A stretch of 64,000 nucleotides of DNA from Saccharicrinis aurantiacus (GTDB lineage Bacteria; Bacteroidota; Bacteroidia; Bacteroidales; Marinilabiliaceae). Below, one piece after another: positions 27,819 through 37,267 of this stretch. The notes beneath the pieces are model-generated. The model saw only the letters and a program-made list of their open reading frames with translations, was not told the DNA's origin and searched no databases. A program made the position numbers and the translations under genes. The stretch covers positions 105,011 through 169,010 of the forward strand of contig NZ_LYBV02000036.1 in assembly GCF_001660705.2 (NCBI RefSeq), written 5' to 3'. Numbering within the stretch: position 1 is the stretch's first letter; the number at the start of each line of letters is the position of its first letter.

Positions 27819-28703
27819 TTATTGTCGGAAAGCAGGTTTTGTAAGAGTTTGTGATTGAATGATGTTTTTAGGCAGTAGATTTACGGAATTACTACGTACA
27901 GGACAAATGTCAATGCCGCCACGTCTGGTGTACAAACAGGCTACCATTAAATTGTTGGGCTCAAATTTATCCAATAATCGTTTGTATATCATTTCACAAA
28001 TTTCTTCATGAAAATGATTTTCATCTCTTATTGATACAATATATTGGAGTACACCATCTAAATCTATTGTGTACTTAGATTTGATGTGTATAAATACACT
28101 TCCCCAATCTGGTTGATGCGTTATTTTACAATTGCTTCTAAGAAGGTTTGACGCTATCTTATAAGTATGTTCGCTTTCAGATACCTCTCCACCTAGTAAA
28201 GATGGTGTTTCTGTATAGTCTGTAAATAGGATGTTATCTGCTTCAAGCTGTCCTTCAAGTAATTTGTAATCGTCAAAGTCATATTCGGTATTGTAGTTCT
28301 GATGAAATGAAACTTTGATAATTGTATTCAATAAATCACTAAGGTCCTTAGTAACGGTTTCTAGTACTAGCTTTATTCCGTTTTTAGCATTATTACCATA
28401 TTTACCCATGTTAAATGAGTTCAAGTAAAGTTTTAATGATTTGCTTTCTACTAAAGCTTCACTATCGCACGGATAAACTAATTTTAAGATTCCTGTAACA
28501 GGTAGTCCATTCTCAGTTAAGAATGATAATTCGTAGGCATGCCAAGCGTCGTAACCTATAAAAGGTAGGTTATCATCTTTAATATTATAGCTTTCTCTAT
28601 TGAGGTGTCGGGGCACTGCCACTAGTATTTCAGGGGCATATTGCTTTGGGTGATTGATTTGTTTTCCTAATACCTTACCTTCTATTTGCTCTTGAGTTGA
28701 CAT
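27819..28703 (-). CDS. queF: NADPH-dependent 7-cyano-7-deazaguanine reductase QueF (long form)
   Basis: At 294 residues this is the long, two-domain form of QueF, as in E. coli. The nucleophilic cysteine is C192 in LLRSNCKITHQPDWGS, and the substrate- and NADPH-binding segment is SEALVESKSLKLYLNSFNMG near residues 81-100. It reduces preQ0 to preQ1, the last step before transfer into tRNA. Its neighbours queC and queE supply preQ0. It lies 32 bp behind queE. The queD and folE genes needed earlier in the path are not in the window. Confidence 0.96.
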   Translation of the reverse strand: MSTQEQIEGKVLGKQINHPKQYAPEILVAVPRHLNRESYNIKDDNLPFIGYDAWHAYELSFLTENGLPVTGILKLVYPCDSEALVESKSLKLYLNSFNMGKYGNNAKNGIKLVLETVTKDLSDLLNTIIKVSFHQNYNTEYDFDDYKLLEGQLEADNILFTDYTETPSLLGGEVSESEHTYKIASNLLRSNCKITHQPDWGSVFIHIKSKYTIDLDGVLQYIVSIRDENHFHEEICEMIYKRLLDKFEPNNLMVACLYTRRGGIDICPVRSNSVNLLPKNIIQSQTLTKPAFRQ

Positions 28704-28735
28704 GGAATAATTAAAATAAAGTTGCTATATAATAT

Positions 28736-29614
28736 TTATACACCTTGTTTAGAACCAAAAATATCAATGTGAATACGCGGTGTATATTTCCAACCATTTT
28801 GTATACACATATTTAATACCAATGGGATAGATTGCTCAAGTTCTTCATGCGTAGCACCCAGTGGCATTAGTAGAATGTCGTCTTTTTTGTAACCGTCTAA
28901 TATATTTAGGTAATCGCTAATAATTTCATCAGCGGCTTGCTGTTTTCCTACCACAAATTTAAGCTGTAAATCAATATCTCCTTTTTGCGAATGATTTACA
29001 TAGGCCTGAAGCGCCTTAATGTTTCGTCTAACTTCGTGATGGAATTTAGAGGCACCAGACTCTTTTTGATTATAGAATTTCAATTTTTCAGCAGTAGGGT
29101 TTGAGTTACTTAATTTAGGTGAGATGCTAAACAAATCAACATACTTTGTTAAGTCTTCATCAAACAAGGTACCATTCGATTCAATGGTAATATGTACATC
29201 AAGTTCTTCTTTTAAAGCTTTACTGAGTGCTAGAACTCCATTTTTTTGTAATAATGGCTCTCCACCTGTAATTACAACATGATGCATGTTGCCTATGTTG
29301 TTTTTAACGATGGCAACAATTTCGTTGATGTTATAAGTCTTTTTTACATCAGGATTAAATGAGGCGTATGAGGTATCACACTTGCAAAAGCTACCATCAT
29401 TCATTTGCCATATGCAGCGCAGGTTGCAGCTTGCTAGCCGAATAAATAAAGAGGGCGTGCCAGCTAATTTTCCTTCTCCTTGTATGGTACCCGCAACAGC
29501 TAAACCTGTTTGCAAAGTATCACCAATCAACTTCCCATCAGCATCCTTAACAATAGGAAATACACCTTCACCAACCAACACTACTTTTTCCATTTCTTCT
29601 ATTCTTGCAGCCAC
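28736..29614 (-). CDS. queE: 7-carboxy-7-deazaguanine synthase QueE (radical SAM)
   Basis: A 292-residue radical SAM enzyme that rearranges carboxytetrahydropterin to 7-carboxy-7-deazaguanine. It shows GTIQGEGKLAGTPSLFIRLA, VITGGEPLLQ (SAM-binding) and SISPKLSNS. The iron-sulfur loop is atypical: CNLRC is followed by an insertion before KCDTSY, so that the cysteines run C-x3-C-x9-C-x-C instead of C-x3-C-x2-C. Variant cysteine spacing is known in QueE enzymes of some lineages. It is longer than common 210-residue forms. The gene sits 2 bp behind queC. Confidence 0.92.
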   Translation of the reverse strand: MAARIEEMEKVVLVGEGVFPIVKDADGKLIGDTLQTGLAVAGTIQGEGKLAGTPSLFIRLASCNLRCIWQMNDGSFCKCDTSYASFNPDVKKTYNINEIVAIVKNNIGNMHHVVITGGEPLLQKNGVLALSKALKEELDVHITIESNGTLFDEDLTKYVDLFSISPKLSNSNPTAEKLKFYNQKESGASKFHHEVRRNIKALQAYVNHSQKGDIDLQLKFVVGKQQAADEIISDYLNILDGYKKDDILLMPLGATHEELEQSIPLVLNMCIQNGWKYTPRIHIDIFGSKQGV

Positions 29615-29616
29615 TA

Positions 29617-30285
29617 TTATTTCAATAATCCATCTTCAAACCCAGCTTCAGCAAATGCTTTCGCTCTAAGTAGGCAGCTATCACAAGTGCCACAAGGTTT
29701 TTCTCCACCGCGGTAGCAACTCCATGTTAAGCTAAAATCTACCCCTAATTCCATGCCGAGTTTAATTTCTTCAGCTTTGGTTTTGTTAACAAAAGGAGCA
29801 TGTATTTTAATGGGTTTATTGTCCTCGGCACCCATTACCGTACCTTTATTAATAGCTGCTTCCATGGCATCTATAAAGTCCTGACGGCAATCAACGTAAC
29901 CAGAGTAGTCAACCTCGCTTACGCCGATAAATATATTTTGGGCTTCAATACTTTCAGCATAAGATGCTGCAATGGATAAAAACACCATATTACGTGCAGG
30001 TACATAGGTAACCGGTATATCATTACGGCTTACATCACCATCTTCAACCTCAATGTTTTTATCGGTTAACGAAGATCCACCAAAATCACCTAAATTAAGG
30101 GTTACTATTTTATGAGCAGCAACACCTGCTTTTTTAGCATTTTTTTTAGCGTAATTTAGTTCTGTTTCGTGTCGCTGACCGTAATCAAACGATACAGCAT
30201 GCACCTCGTATCCTTGACTTTTAGCCAAATATAAAGCTACTGCGGAATCTAAACCGCCCGATAATAATACAACAGCCTTTTGCAT
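29617..30285 (-). CDS. queC: 7-cyano-7-deazaguanine synthase QueC
   Basis: The 222-residue enzyme has the PP-loop ATP motif SGGLDS at residues 9-14 and the C-terminal zinc cluster [19 protein letters not shown] with four cysteines. It turns 7-carboxy-7-deazaguanine into preQ0 using ATP and ammonia, the first committed base for queuosine. First gene of the queC-queE-queF-panE operon; a perfect -7 box lies about 160 bp upstream. Length and motifs fit QueC fully. Confidence 0.96.
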   Translation of the reverse strand: MQKAVVLLSGGLDSAVALYLAKSQGYEVHAVSFDYGQRHETELNYAKKNAKKAGVAAHKIVTLNLGDFGGSSLTDKNIEVEDGDVSRNDIPVTYVPARNMVFLSIAASYAESIEAQNIFIGVSEVDYSGYVDCRQDFIDAMEAAINKGTVMGAEDNKPIKIHAPFVNKTKAEEIKLGMELGVDFSLTWSCYRGGEKPCGTCDSCLLRAKAFAEAGFEDGLLK

Positions 30286-30606
30286 AACTTAATTTTTCAA
30301 GTATGAATAAGCTCAATTGCCACCAATGTTATAAACACACGAAAGTATGGCGCAGAAATGCGCAAAGAAATTCTTCTTATCATACCCTAGTTTTGTTTAT
30401 AGACAGGATGGTGTAAATGAACTGTCTTTTGTTTAACGCCGCAAAGATAGGTAAAAAACTTAATTGTAGCTCTTCTTCAATATTTAAAACCATATTTTTT
30501 CTTACAGAGTTGATAATAATCAGCTTGTCTGGTTTTTCTGATGAGGGATTGATGTAAGTACGATTAAAATTATTTGTGTAGTTTAGGCGCGACTTAAGAA
30601 CCTTAC
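30286..30606. other. Divergent intergenic region with queC promoter element
   Basis: 321 bp between queC (leftward) and the DnaJ-like gene (rightward). On the minus strand 30449-30442 reads TATCTTTG, a perfect -7 box, giving queC a leader of about 150 bases. The leader was inspected for a preQ1 riboswitch and I saw no convincing pattern. No gene is seen. Confidence 0.5.
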
Positions 30607-31626
30607 ATGAATAACTATTATCAAATATTAGGAGTCACATCTAATGCAACTTCAGCTCAAATAAAAAAAGCATTCAGAGCTAAAGCAAAATTATTGCATC
30701 CTGATGTTAATAAGGCTGAGAATGCGCACGAAGCGTTTGTATTATTAACCGAGGCTTATGAGTTTCTGATAAATACAGCAGGGACTTATACAAATACAGC
30801 TAAGCAAAAACAGCAACAAGCCCAACGCCGAGCGGCCTATAAAAAAGAGTGGGAACAAAAAGAGAGGGAAAAAGCACGTGCCAAAGCGCAAGAGTATGCG
30901 CGAATGAAATACGAAGCCTATATTAAATCAGATGTTTATAAAACTACAGAAGCTATAAATGTGGTGGTCGATTTTATTGGTTTAATTTTTATAGTGTTCC
31001 TTATAATAGGTCTGCCAGTGTTTACATATATTGAACATGGCAATATAGCTTTAATAATATCAGGTATTGTTTTACTACCTACTTCTCCTTTGTGGTTTCG
31101 CTTTATTGTTAGGACTTTAAGTACGGGTAAGCTACGAAGTTTTTATATTAAGAAAGAGGCAACTCTAAAATCAAAGACAATAACATTTGTGGTATTATTT
31201 ATACTTAATTGGGTTCTGTTTTTTAATGTAGTACTGAATACCTTAGTAAATATATATGTGATTTTAGGGCTCTATTTATTGACGTTTACCATTGCTTTAT
31301 TTTTAAGTAAAAGATATAAAAGTCATTTTACCAGAGTTTATTATAAATTTTTATTAGCCCCTGGAATTGTTAATTTGTTTTTTTGTATTAATTATTGGGT
31401 TTCTTTCAATCAACACGAACAGCAGCATTGGTATACCTACAAGATGGGGTCGCCAGTTTTTAAAGAAATCGTTATAGATAATAACAAATTTGATCAGTAT
31501 ATTGGCATGCGTTTTTTCTTAATTGATGAGGAGCTAAAAGATGGTTCTCAAATTAATTTTACCTTAGCCGATGGTTTATTCGGCCTGAAAACAGTACACA
31601 ATGTTGAGTTTAATAGTACTCACTAA
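30607..31626 (+). CDS. J-domain membrane protein
   Basis: The 339-residue protein starts with a J domain (residues 1-58, MNNYYQILGVTSNATSAQIK, with the HPD motif in KLLHPDVNKA), which stimulates the ATPase of DnaK. A charged Gln/Lys/Arg-rich helical linker follows (about 62-105), then four or five hydrophobic helices between 118 and 265 and a short soluble tail. No zinc-finger or DnaJ C-terminal domain is present, so it is a membrane-tethered J protein, not DnaJ itself. It may recruit DnaK to the inner membrane. The gene is 16 bp before the esterase gene. Confidence 0.85.
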   Translation: MNNYYQILGVTSNATSAQIKKAFRAKAKLLHPDVNKAENAHEAFVLLTEAYEFLINTAGTYTNTAKQKQQQAQRRAAYKKEWEQKEREKARAKAQEYARMKYEAYIKSDVYKTTEAINVVVDFIGLIFIVFLIIGLPVFTYIEHGNIALIISGIVLLPTSPLWFRFIVRTLSTGKLRSFYIKKEATLKSKTITFVVLFILNWVLFFNVVLNTLVNIYVILGLYLLTFTIALFLSKRYKSHFTRVYYKFLLAPGIVNLFFCINYWVSFNQHEQQHWYTYKMGSPVFKEIVIDNNKFDQYIGMRFFLIDEELKDGSQINFTLADGLFGLKTVHNVEFNSTH

Positions 31627-31642
31627 TTTAATATGAATTGAT

Positions 31643-32527
31643 ATGAAATATTTATTTTTTGTTTTAATGGCACTTACATTTTATAAGTGTACACCACCTG
31701 CCGCAAGTTCACGCATAGATAGTATTCAAAATTTTAGTTCAGAGTATGTGCAAGATAGAAATATCTCTGTTTGGTTACCTGAAGGTTATACTAGCGATAA
31801 ACAATATGACGTTTTGTACATGCACGATGGACAAATGCTTTTTGATAGTACCAAAACGTGGAATGGACAAGAGTGGGAGGTAGACAAAACCATGCAGCAG
31901 CTAATAAGCGATGAAATTATCAAACCAACCATTGTTGTAGGCATTTGGAATATAAGTGAACTTAGAACCATAGAGTACTTCCCTCGCAAAGCATACGATT
32001 TATTAAGCGATTCAGTAAAAAATGTGCTAAGCGAAGAAAGATTAGCACAAGCCCCATTATCGGATAATTACTTAAAGTTTATTATTGAAGAGTTAAAGCC
32101 ATATATTGATAAAACATACAGCACAAATTCGGGCAAGGAGAGCACTTTTATCGCCGGCAGTAGTATGGGTGGTTTAATATCAATGTATGCACTCTGCGAG
32201 TATCCAGATGTATTTGATGCCGCAGCATGTTTATCAACCCATTGGCCAGGTACTTATTTTGCAAATGAAGAAATACCTATGGCATTTGCTGCATATATGA
32301 GCAATAACTTGCCAAGTGCAGAAACGCATAAGTTTTATTTTGATTATGGTACAGAAACGCTTGATAGTTTATATGAACCTTATCAGTTAATGATTGATAG
32401 TGTTTTAATTAAAAAGGGGTACAGCTCAGAGAATTGGATAACAAAGAAGTTTGAGGGCGAAGCACATAAGGAAACCGATTGGGCAAAGCGTTTTAATATC
32501 CCGATTGAATTTATCATGAAAAAATAA
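31643..32527 (+). CDS. Esterase-D/enterochelin-esterase-like alpha/beta hydrolase, lipoprotein
   Basis: A 294-residue predicted lipoprotein (signal with LTFYKCTPP, cysteine near residue 16). The fold is that of the putative esterase family: SVWLPEGYTSDKQYDVLYMHDGQ near the start and the nucleophile elbow GSSMGGLIS near residues 173-181. A late His in EGAHKETDW, seen as GEAHKETDW, fits the catalytic triad. It likely hydrolyses an ester at the cell envelope; the substrate is unknown. It lies 16 bp behind the J-domain gene. Confidence 0.85.
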   Translation: MKYLFFVLMALTFYKCTPPAASSRIDSIQNFSSEYVQDRNISVWLPEGYTSDKQYDVLYMHDGQMLFDSTKTWNGQEWEVDKTMQQLISDEIIKPTIVVGIWNISELRTIEYFPRKAYDLLSDSVKNVLSEERLAQAPLSDNYLKFIIEELKPYIDKTYSTNSGKESTFIAGSSMGGLISMYALCEYPDVFDAAACLSTHWPGTYFANEEIPMAFAAYMSNNLPSAETHKFYFDYGTETLDSLYEPYQLMIDSVLIKKGYSSENWITKKFEGEAHKETDWAKRFNIPIEFIMKK

Positions 32528-32643
32528 TTGTTATACATAACAATATTTTATTTCTTGCGTACATAAAAAATATTGAATCCGTTTTATTGCGGGGTGGAAC
32601 CGAAAAACCTTAAGAGTAGGAGAACAAACTAATTTATATTTTT

Positions 32644-33048
32644 ATGGAAACAATGGATTACGGAGATTCAGCAGGATTATTAGCAGGTATGGGTGCTGCA
32701 TTTGTATTTGTGTATTTATTGCTAATTGCATTTAGCATTATCGTTGCATGGAAAATTAATACAAAGGCTGATAAGCCAGGTTGGGCATGTTTGATACCTA
32801 TTTATAGTTTAATTGTGCAACTTGAGATTATTGGAAAACCAGCATGGTGGATTATCATGTTAATTATTCCGGGTGTAAATATTGTATTTGCTATTATGAT
32901 GGTTAACTTATTATCAAAGAGTTTTGGTAAAGATGTTGGTTATACATTAGGTTTAATCTTTTTACCAATTATATTCTATCCAATGTTAGCGTTTGGAAGT
33001 GCAGAATACCAAGGTCCTGCCGGTGCTCCAGCACCAATAGCAGCATAA
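32644..33048 (+). CDS. DUF5684-type small membrane protein
   Basis: A 134-residue protein with four membrane helices and the family pattern KADKPGWACLIPIYSLIVQL, KPAWWIIMLIIPGVNIVFAI and KSFGKDVGYTLGLIFLPI. These proteins are common in Bacteroidota; their function is not known. A glycine/alanine/proline-rich tail ends the protein. It has its own terminator at 33074-33102 and stands between the esterase and the flotillin pair. Confidence 0.85.
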   Translation: METMDYGDSAGLLAGMGAAFVFVYLLLIAFSIIVAWKINTKADKPGWACLIPIYSLIVQLEIIGKPAWWIIMLIIPGVNIVFAIMMVNLLSKSFGKDVGYTLGLIFLPIIFYPMLAFGSAEYQGPAGAPAPIAA

Positions 33049-33073
33049 GAACTTATTCGATTAAATTTTTAGG

Positions 33074-33102
33074 AGCAGCTTTACATAAAAGCTGCTTTTT
33101 TT
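33074..33102 (+). terminator. Rho-independent terminator
   Basis: A 9-bp stem (AGCAGCTTT with AAAGCTGCT), a 5-base loop and a T tract of at least seven, 25 bp after the DUF5684 gene. Confidence 0.9.
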
Positions 33103-33202
33103 GTGCCCAAAAGTAGGTGTAAATATTAAATGCGTTACATAATTATGCATATATTCGCACTGTAGTATATTTACCAATCATCAATTCCCTAAATACTAAA
33201 TC

Positions 33203-33763
33203 ATGATTTTATTAGATGTTTCAAGCTGGTGGCTCGATCTCACTACATTAGGCAAAACCCTTTGGGTAATCACAATCCCATTTTCAGTATTATTTTTATT
33301 TCAAAGCATTCTTACATTTTTTGGAGGTGATGCTGACGATGGTGATTTAGATAGTGATATAGAGTTTCAATTCTTAACCATTAAAAATCTCATCTCATTT
33401 TTCACCATGTTTGGGTGGACTGGAATTATGGGCTTAAATTCAGGTTGGTCCACCACCGTTACCATATTGGTAGCTCTAGCTGCTGGGTTATCTATAATGT
33501 TTGTTATGGCCTATATCGCTTATAGTATGAGTAAACTAGTTGAAAAAGGAAATTTCAACATATCAAGCACCATAAATAAAACAGCAACAGTTTATTTAAG
33601 CATACCAAGCAATAGAAGCGCATTGGGTAAAATACAGGTTAAAGCGCAAGGGTATCAAACCTTAGATGCGCTAACCGATGATGCAAGCGAATTATCAACA
33701 GGCAGTATCGTAAAAATTGTTGATGTTATTGACGATGATATTTTATTAGTAACCAAATTATAG
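33203..33763 (+). CDS. NfeD/YqiJ-like membrane protein paired with flotillin
   Basis: A 186-residue protein with two to three membrane helices (about 18-38, 62-78 and 82-108) and a C-terminal OB-fold-like soluble part (about 120-186, NKTATVYLSIPSNRSALGKI, TGSIVKIVDVIDDDILLV). This is the layout of NfeD-like or YqiJ proteins, which are typically encoded beside flotillins and are thought to anchor or organise them in membrane microdomains. The flotillin gene follows after 9 bp, so the two form one unit. Confidence 0.85.
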   Translation: MILLDVSSWWLDLTTLGKTLWVITIPFSVLFLFQSILTFFGGDADDGDLDSDIEFQFLTIKNLISFFTMFGWTGIMGLNSGWSTTVTILVALAAGLSIMFVMAYIAYSMSKLVEKGNFNISSTINKTATVYLSIPSNRSALGKIQVKAQGYQTLDALTDDASELSTGSIVKIVDVIDDDILLVTKL

Positions 33764-33772
33764 TTTTTTATT

Positions 33773-35182
33773 ATGGAAGAAATGGGACAATACTTAGGTA
33801 TTTTGGCCGCAGTAGTTGGTATTAGTGTTTTTGCACTAATTTATAGTTTTTTAAAACGTTATAAACGATGCCCTTCAGATAAGGTGCTTGTTGTTTATGG
33901 TAAAGTAGGTAAAGGTGGCGGACACGAATCAAGAACAGCCAAGTGTATACATGGTGGAGCCTCTTTTATTTGGCCAATTATTCAAGATTATTCTTTTTTA
34001 GATCTTACACCAATTTCAATTGAAATTAACTTAACCAATGCTTTAAGTAAGCAGAATATTCGTGTAGATGTACCGTCTATTTTTACTATTGCAGTTTCAA
34101 CGGAGTCGGGCGTAATGAATAACGCTGCCGAAAGGTTATTGGGCTTAGGTCAAGAAGCCATTAGTAATCTAGCAAAGGATATCATTTTTGGTCAGCTGCG
34201 TTTGGTTGTGGCTACCATGGATATTGAAGAAATTAACAATAACCGCGATAAATTCCTTGCAGCAGTATCAACCAATGTTGAAGCTGAACTTAAGAAAGTT
34301 GGTTTAAAGTTGATTAACGTTAATGTTACCGATATTAACGACGAATCAGGTTATATCGAGTCGTTAGGTAAAGAAGCTGCTGCCAAAGCAATTAATGATG
34401 CCAAGAAAACAGTAGCTGAGAAAAACCGTGAGGGTGCCATTGGTGAGGCTAATGCAATGCAAGATCAACGTGTACAAGTGGCCAAAGCTGAAGCAACAGC
34501 TGTTGAAGGGGAAAACCTTTCTAAAGTAGCAGTTGCAAATTCTGATGCAAGCAGAAGAGAGAACGAAGCAGAAGCTGAAAGAAAAGCATCGGCAGCAGAG
34601 AAAGTTTCTATTGCAAAAGCCCTTGAAGAAGCTTATTTAGCAGAGCGACAAGCAGAGATTAACCGTGCCGAACGTGAGTCAGCTACACAGAAAGCAGATA
34701 TTATTATTCCTGCACAAATTGACAAAGAACGTGTAGAAATTGAAGCTGAAGCTGAGGCTGAGAAAATTCGTCGTCATGCAAAAGGTCAAGCTGATGCGAT
34801 TTATGCAAAAATGGAAGCAGAAGCAAAAGGTAACTTTGAGCTATTATCTAAACAAGCAGAAGGTTTTAAAAAGCTTGTTGATGCTGCCGGTTCTGAGGCT
34901 GATAAAGCTGTAATGCTTATGATTGCCGATAAATTGCCTGAGCTTGTTGCTACTCAGGTTGAAGCTATCAAAAACATTAAGATTGATAAAGTTACGGTTT
35001 GGGATTCTGGTAATGGTGGAAAAGATGGTGAAAAAACATCAACAGCTAACTTTTTATCTGGTATGATGGGATCTATTCCTCCAATGCAAGAGATGTTTAA
35101 TATGGCAGGTATGCAATTACCTGATTATTTAAAAGGGAAAGATCTTGAAACTAAAGAAGAGGATGCTGAAATTATAGAGTAA
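33773..35182 (+). CDS. Flotillin-family protein (SPFH domain)
   Basis: The 469-residue protein has an N-terminal membrane anchor (residues 8-26), an SPFH/PHB domain (about 30-210, with KVLVVYGKVGKGG and LINVNVTDINDESGYIES) and a long Ala/Glu/Lys-rich coiled coil (about 215-380) as in eukaryotic flotillins and bacterial YqiK/FloT. The C-terminal tail is Met-rich and polar. It should form oligomeric scaffolds on the inner leaflet of the inner membrane. The NfeD-like partner is encoded directly upstream. A terminator follows. Confidence 0.95.
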   Translation: MEEMGQYLGILAAVVGISVFALIYSFLKRYKRCPSDKVLVVYGKVGKGGGHESRTAKCIHGGASFIWPIIQDYSFLDLTPISIEINLTNALSKQNIRVDVPSIFTIAVSTESGVMNNAAERLLGLGQEAISNLAKDIIFGQLRLVVATMDIEEINNNRDKFLAAVSTNVEAELKKVGLKLINVNVTDINDESGYIESLGKEAAAKAINDAKKTVAEKNREGAIGEANAMQDQRVQVAKAEATAVEGENLSKVAVANSDASRRENEAEAERKASAAEKVSIAKALEEAYLAERQAEINRAERESATQKADIIIPAQIDKERVEIEAEAEAEKIRRHAKGQADAIYAKMEAEAKGNFELLSKQAEGFKKLVDAAGSEADKAVMLMIADKLPELVATQVEAIKNIKIDKVTVWDSGNGGKDGEKTSTANFLSGMMGSIPPMQEMFNMAGMQLPDYLKGKDLETKEEDAEIIE

Positions 35183-35199
35183 AGCATTAATTAATATTG

Positions 35200-35234
35200 A
35201 AAGGCAGGTTCAGTTTTTGAGCCTGCCTTTTTTT
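35200..35234 (+). terminator. Rho-independent terminator after flotillin
   Basis: A GC-rich stem (AAAGGCAGG with CCTGCCTTT) and a T tract, 17 bp beyond the flotillin stop. Confidence 0.9.
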
Positions 35235-35542
35235 ATTGTGTTAAAATGTCTAGTTAATTCACTCACAAAAAGATGATTTTTATCTGATTCATAGTAGATA
35301 GCAGTTAAGCGCTGTTTTCTAATAGAGGAATGTTGTAAAAATAATAGAATGCTTATTTCCCCTCTTTTTATACAAATACCTCTCCCTATTAAAGTGTTAA
35401 AGTTGTTTACATTAGCAAGTGTAGTCGCCAAGTAAAAAGTACGTAAAAAATAAGCTGACCATTTATAGTATAAGGTTTGTTTGAACTAGAATTGGACTAG
35501 AGTTAACATTGATAGAACAATAAGCTTTAAAATATCTCAATT
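35235..35542. other. Intergenic region
   Basis: 308 bp of AT-rich DNA before the second GH16 gene. A 73-codon minus-strand frame in it shows no protein-like features and reads through the terminator. No repeat is seen; it presumably contains the GH16 promoter. Confidence 0.55.
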
Positions 35543-36775
35543 ATGAAAAACATTCTAGTAACATTATGCTTTTTAGCAATTACCACCTTCTTGTTTGCCG
35601 ATCCTCCAGAGCCCCCATTAGGTAAGCGTTGGGTTATGAATCCCGATTTCTCTGATGAATTTAATGGTTCAGAACTGGATGCCACCAAATGGTTCGATCA
35701 CCATCCTACATGGAAAGGGCGCGAACCCGGTTTATTTATGCCTTCGCAAGTTTCAGTTGCCGATGGTTATCTGCAAATTAGAGGGGAGAAGATGGAAAAA
35801 GATACCATAATCCACGCCTATGGTCGCGATCTTACATTTAACATTAAGGGTGGAGCTGTAGTTTCAAAGAAATCTGTATTCTTAGGTTATTACGAGTGCC
35901 GTGCCAAGGCTGCAGCAACTACCATGTCTACAACCTTCTGGTTCTCAGGTAAAGGTGGCGAGGGGCCTAATGCATGCGATAGCTATGGACAAGAATGGGA
36001 TATTCAAGAATGTATTGGCCGCGAAGGAGATTTTAATGGTAAATATTTTGCTAAGGGAATGCACTCAAATGCACACTATTGGTATACCGATTGCGATAAA
36101 GAGAAGCACGATTACAGAGCAGAGCAAGTAAAATTCGAAGATAAAGAATTAGCATCAGCCAACTTTCACACCTATGGCGGATGGTGGCACGATGAAACCA
36201 TGGCTAGCCTGTATTATGATAATGGCGAACCAAAATATCAAAAGTTCTACAATAAAGTAAGCGATAAACCCTTCGATAAGCCAATGTATATGCGTTTGGT
36301 TTCCGAAACTTACCCCTTCCCATGGATTGAGTTACCCAACGATGAAGAGCTAGCTGATCCAAATAAAAATGTCGTTTATTACGATTGGGTTCGCGCCTAT
36401 AAATTAGTTGATGCCAACGTAGCCAATGAAACCGAAGTTACATTAGAGCAAGAAATAAACCTCTATTACGAAGACATAATGTTTAAGGCAGTAGAGCTCA
36501 ATGTAAAGAGTAGTAAAAATATTAGTATCCCACTGAGCTATAAGGCCAATGAAAAACGAAATATTCACTTTTTATTGAAAGATGCCGATGGCAAGAAGGT
36601 TGCTGATGCAACCTATGAAGCACATGCCGGATACGCAAATCTCGAGTTTAATTTCAACACCATTACCAAATTAGAGCCCGGGAAACCCTACACTTTAATT
36701 GCCCACATTCGTCCCTTAAACTCCACAAAAAAAGAAGCATTAAATACAAGTGCTATTGTGCTAAACGTACAATAA
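35543..36775 (+). CDS. GH16 endo-galactanase (agarase/porphyranase-like), no T9SS domain
   Basis: A 410-residue secreted enzyme with a signal peptide (1-19). The GH16 domain spans about 20-290; the active-site pattern is E151-W-D153-I-Q-E156, and PLGKRWVMNPDFSDEFNGSE together with HPTWKGREPG is typical of agarase and porphyranase members. A C-terminal beta-rich region (300-410, from YYEDIMFKAVELNVK) resembles an immunoglobulin-like or carbohydrate-binding module without a known name. There is no type IX sorting tail, so it may stay in the periplasm or be surface-bound by other means, and could degrade products of the exported GH16 enzyme at 15690. Confidence 0.9.
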   Translation: MKNILVTLCFLAITTFLFADPPEPPLGKRWVMNPDFSDEFNGSELDATKWFDHHPTWKGREPGLFMPSQVSVADGYLQIRGEKMEKDTIIHAYGRDLTFNIKGGAVVSKKSVFLGYYECRAKAAATTMSTTFWFSGKGGEGPNACDSYGQEWDIQECIGREGDFNGKYFAKGMHSNAHYWYTDCDKEKHDYRAEQVKFEDKELASANFHTYGGWWHDETMASLYYDNGEPKYQKFYNKVSDKPFDKPMYMRLVSETYPFPWIELPNDEELADPNKNVVYYDWVRAYKLVDANVANETEVTLEQEINLYYEDIMFKAVELNVKSSKNISIPLSYKANEKRNIHFLLKDADGKKVADATYEAHAGYANLEFNFNTITKLEPGKPYTLIAHIRPLNSTKKEALNTSAIVLNVQ

Positions 36776-36796
36776 ACGAATAAATAAAATACCCTT

Positions 36797-36845
36797 AAGC
36801 CAGACACGTCAACCATTTTAGTTGATGCTGTTTGGCTTTTTTTAT
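36797..36845 (+). terminator. Terminator after the second GH16 gene
   Basis: A stem of AAGCCAGACA with CTGTTTGGCTT (one mismatch) plus an inner GTCAAC/GTTGAT arm, ending in seven T residues. Confidence 0.85.
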
Positions 36846-37267
36846 AGGCCATAATATCACTTAAGTAATTTGTGAATCTAGCAACGCAGATACATTCTAT
36901 CTATAACTAGGGCACCTTAAGCCGCCATCCACTATAGCCTTTATTATTTTGTATAAGTGTTGCTAGGCAATGCGTGTGCTCCCCTGTCGCATCCACTTAC
37001 CAAGCGCCACTAATACCCAATAACAAAGGGCTGTCGTTCCTGTCAGCGGTGCAGGTCAGTAGAGGTCATTAAAGTTATATAGTTACATTTTTTTTATCTC
37101 GAAAAAGTAAAAAGAATATCAGTGTAAAGTCCTGTATGTTAGTTATTAATGGTGATTACATGTGGACTTTTATAAAAAAAACAATAAAAAAAAAGTAGGG
37201 TAGATGTGCCTTGTCTCGGTATTCATATAAACATTCATATTTTAAATTCATTTAAATAATAATTACA
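36846..37267. other. Intergenic region without recognised content
   Basis: 422 bp. The part 36920-37075 is less AT-rich than its surroundings and may be a decayed gene or repeat, but no frame or family could be identified. The last 190 bp are very AT-rich, with a promoter presumably before 37268. Confidence 0.5.

Noticed and set aside
30286..30450. preQ1 riboswitch in the queC leader
   Set aside because: The leader was read on the minus strand and no convincing preQ1 aptamer pattern (short GC stem followed by an A-rich tail) was found.
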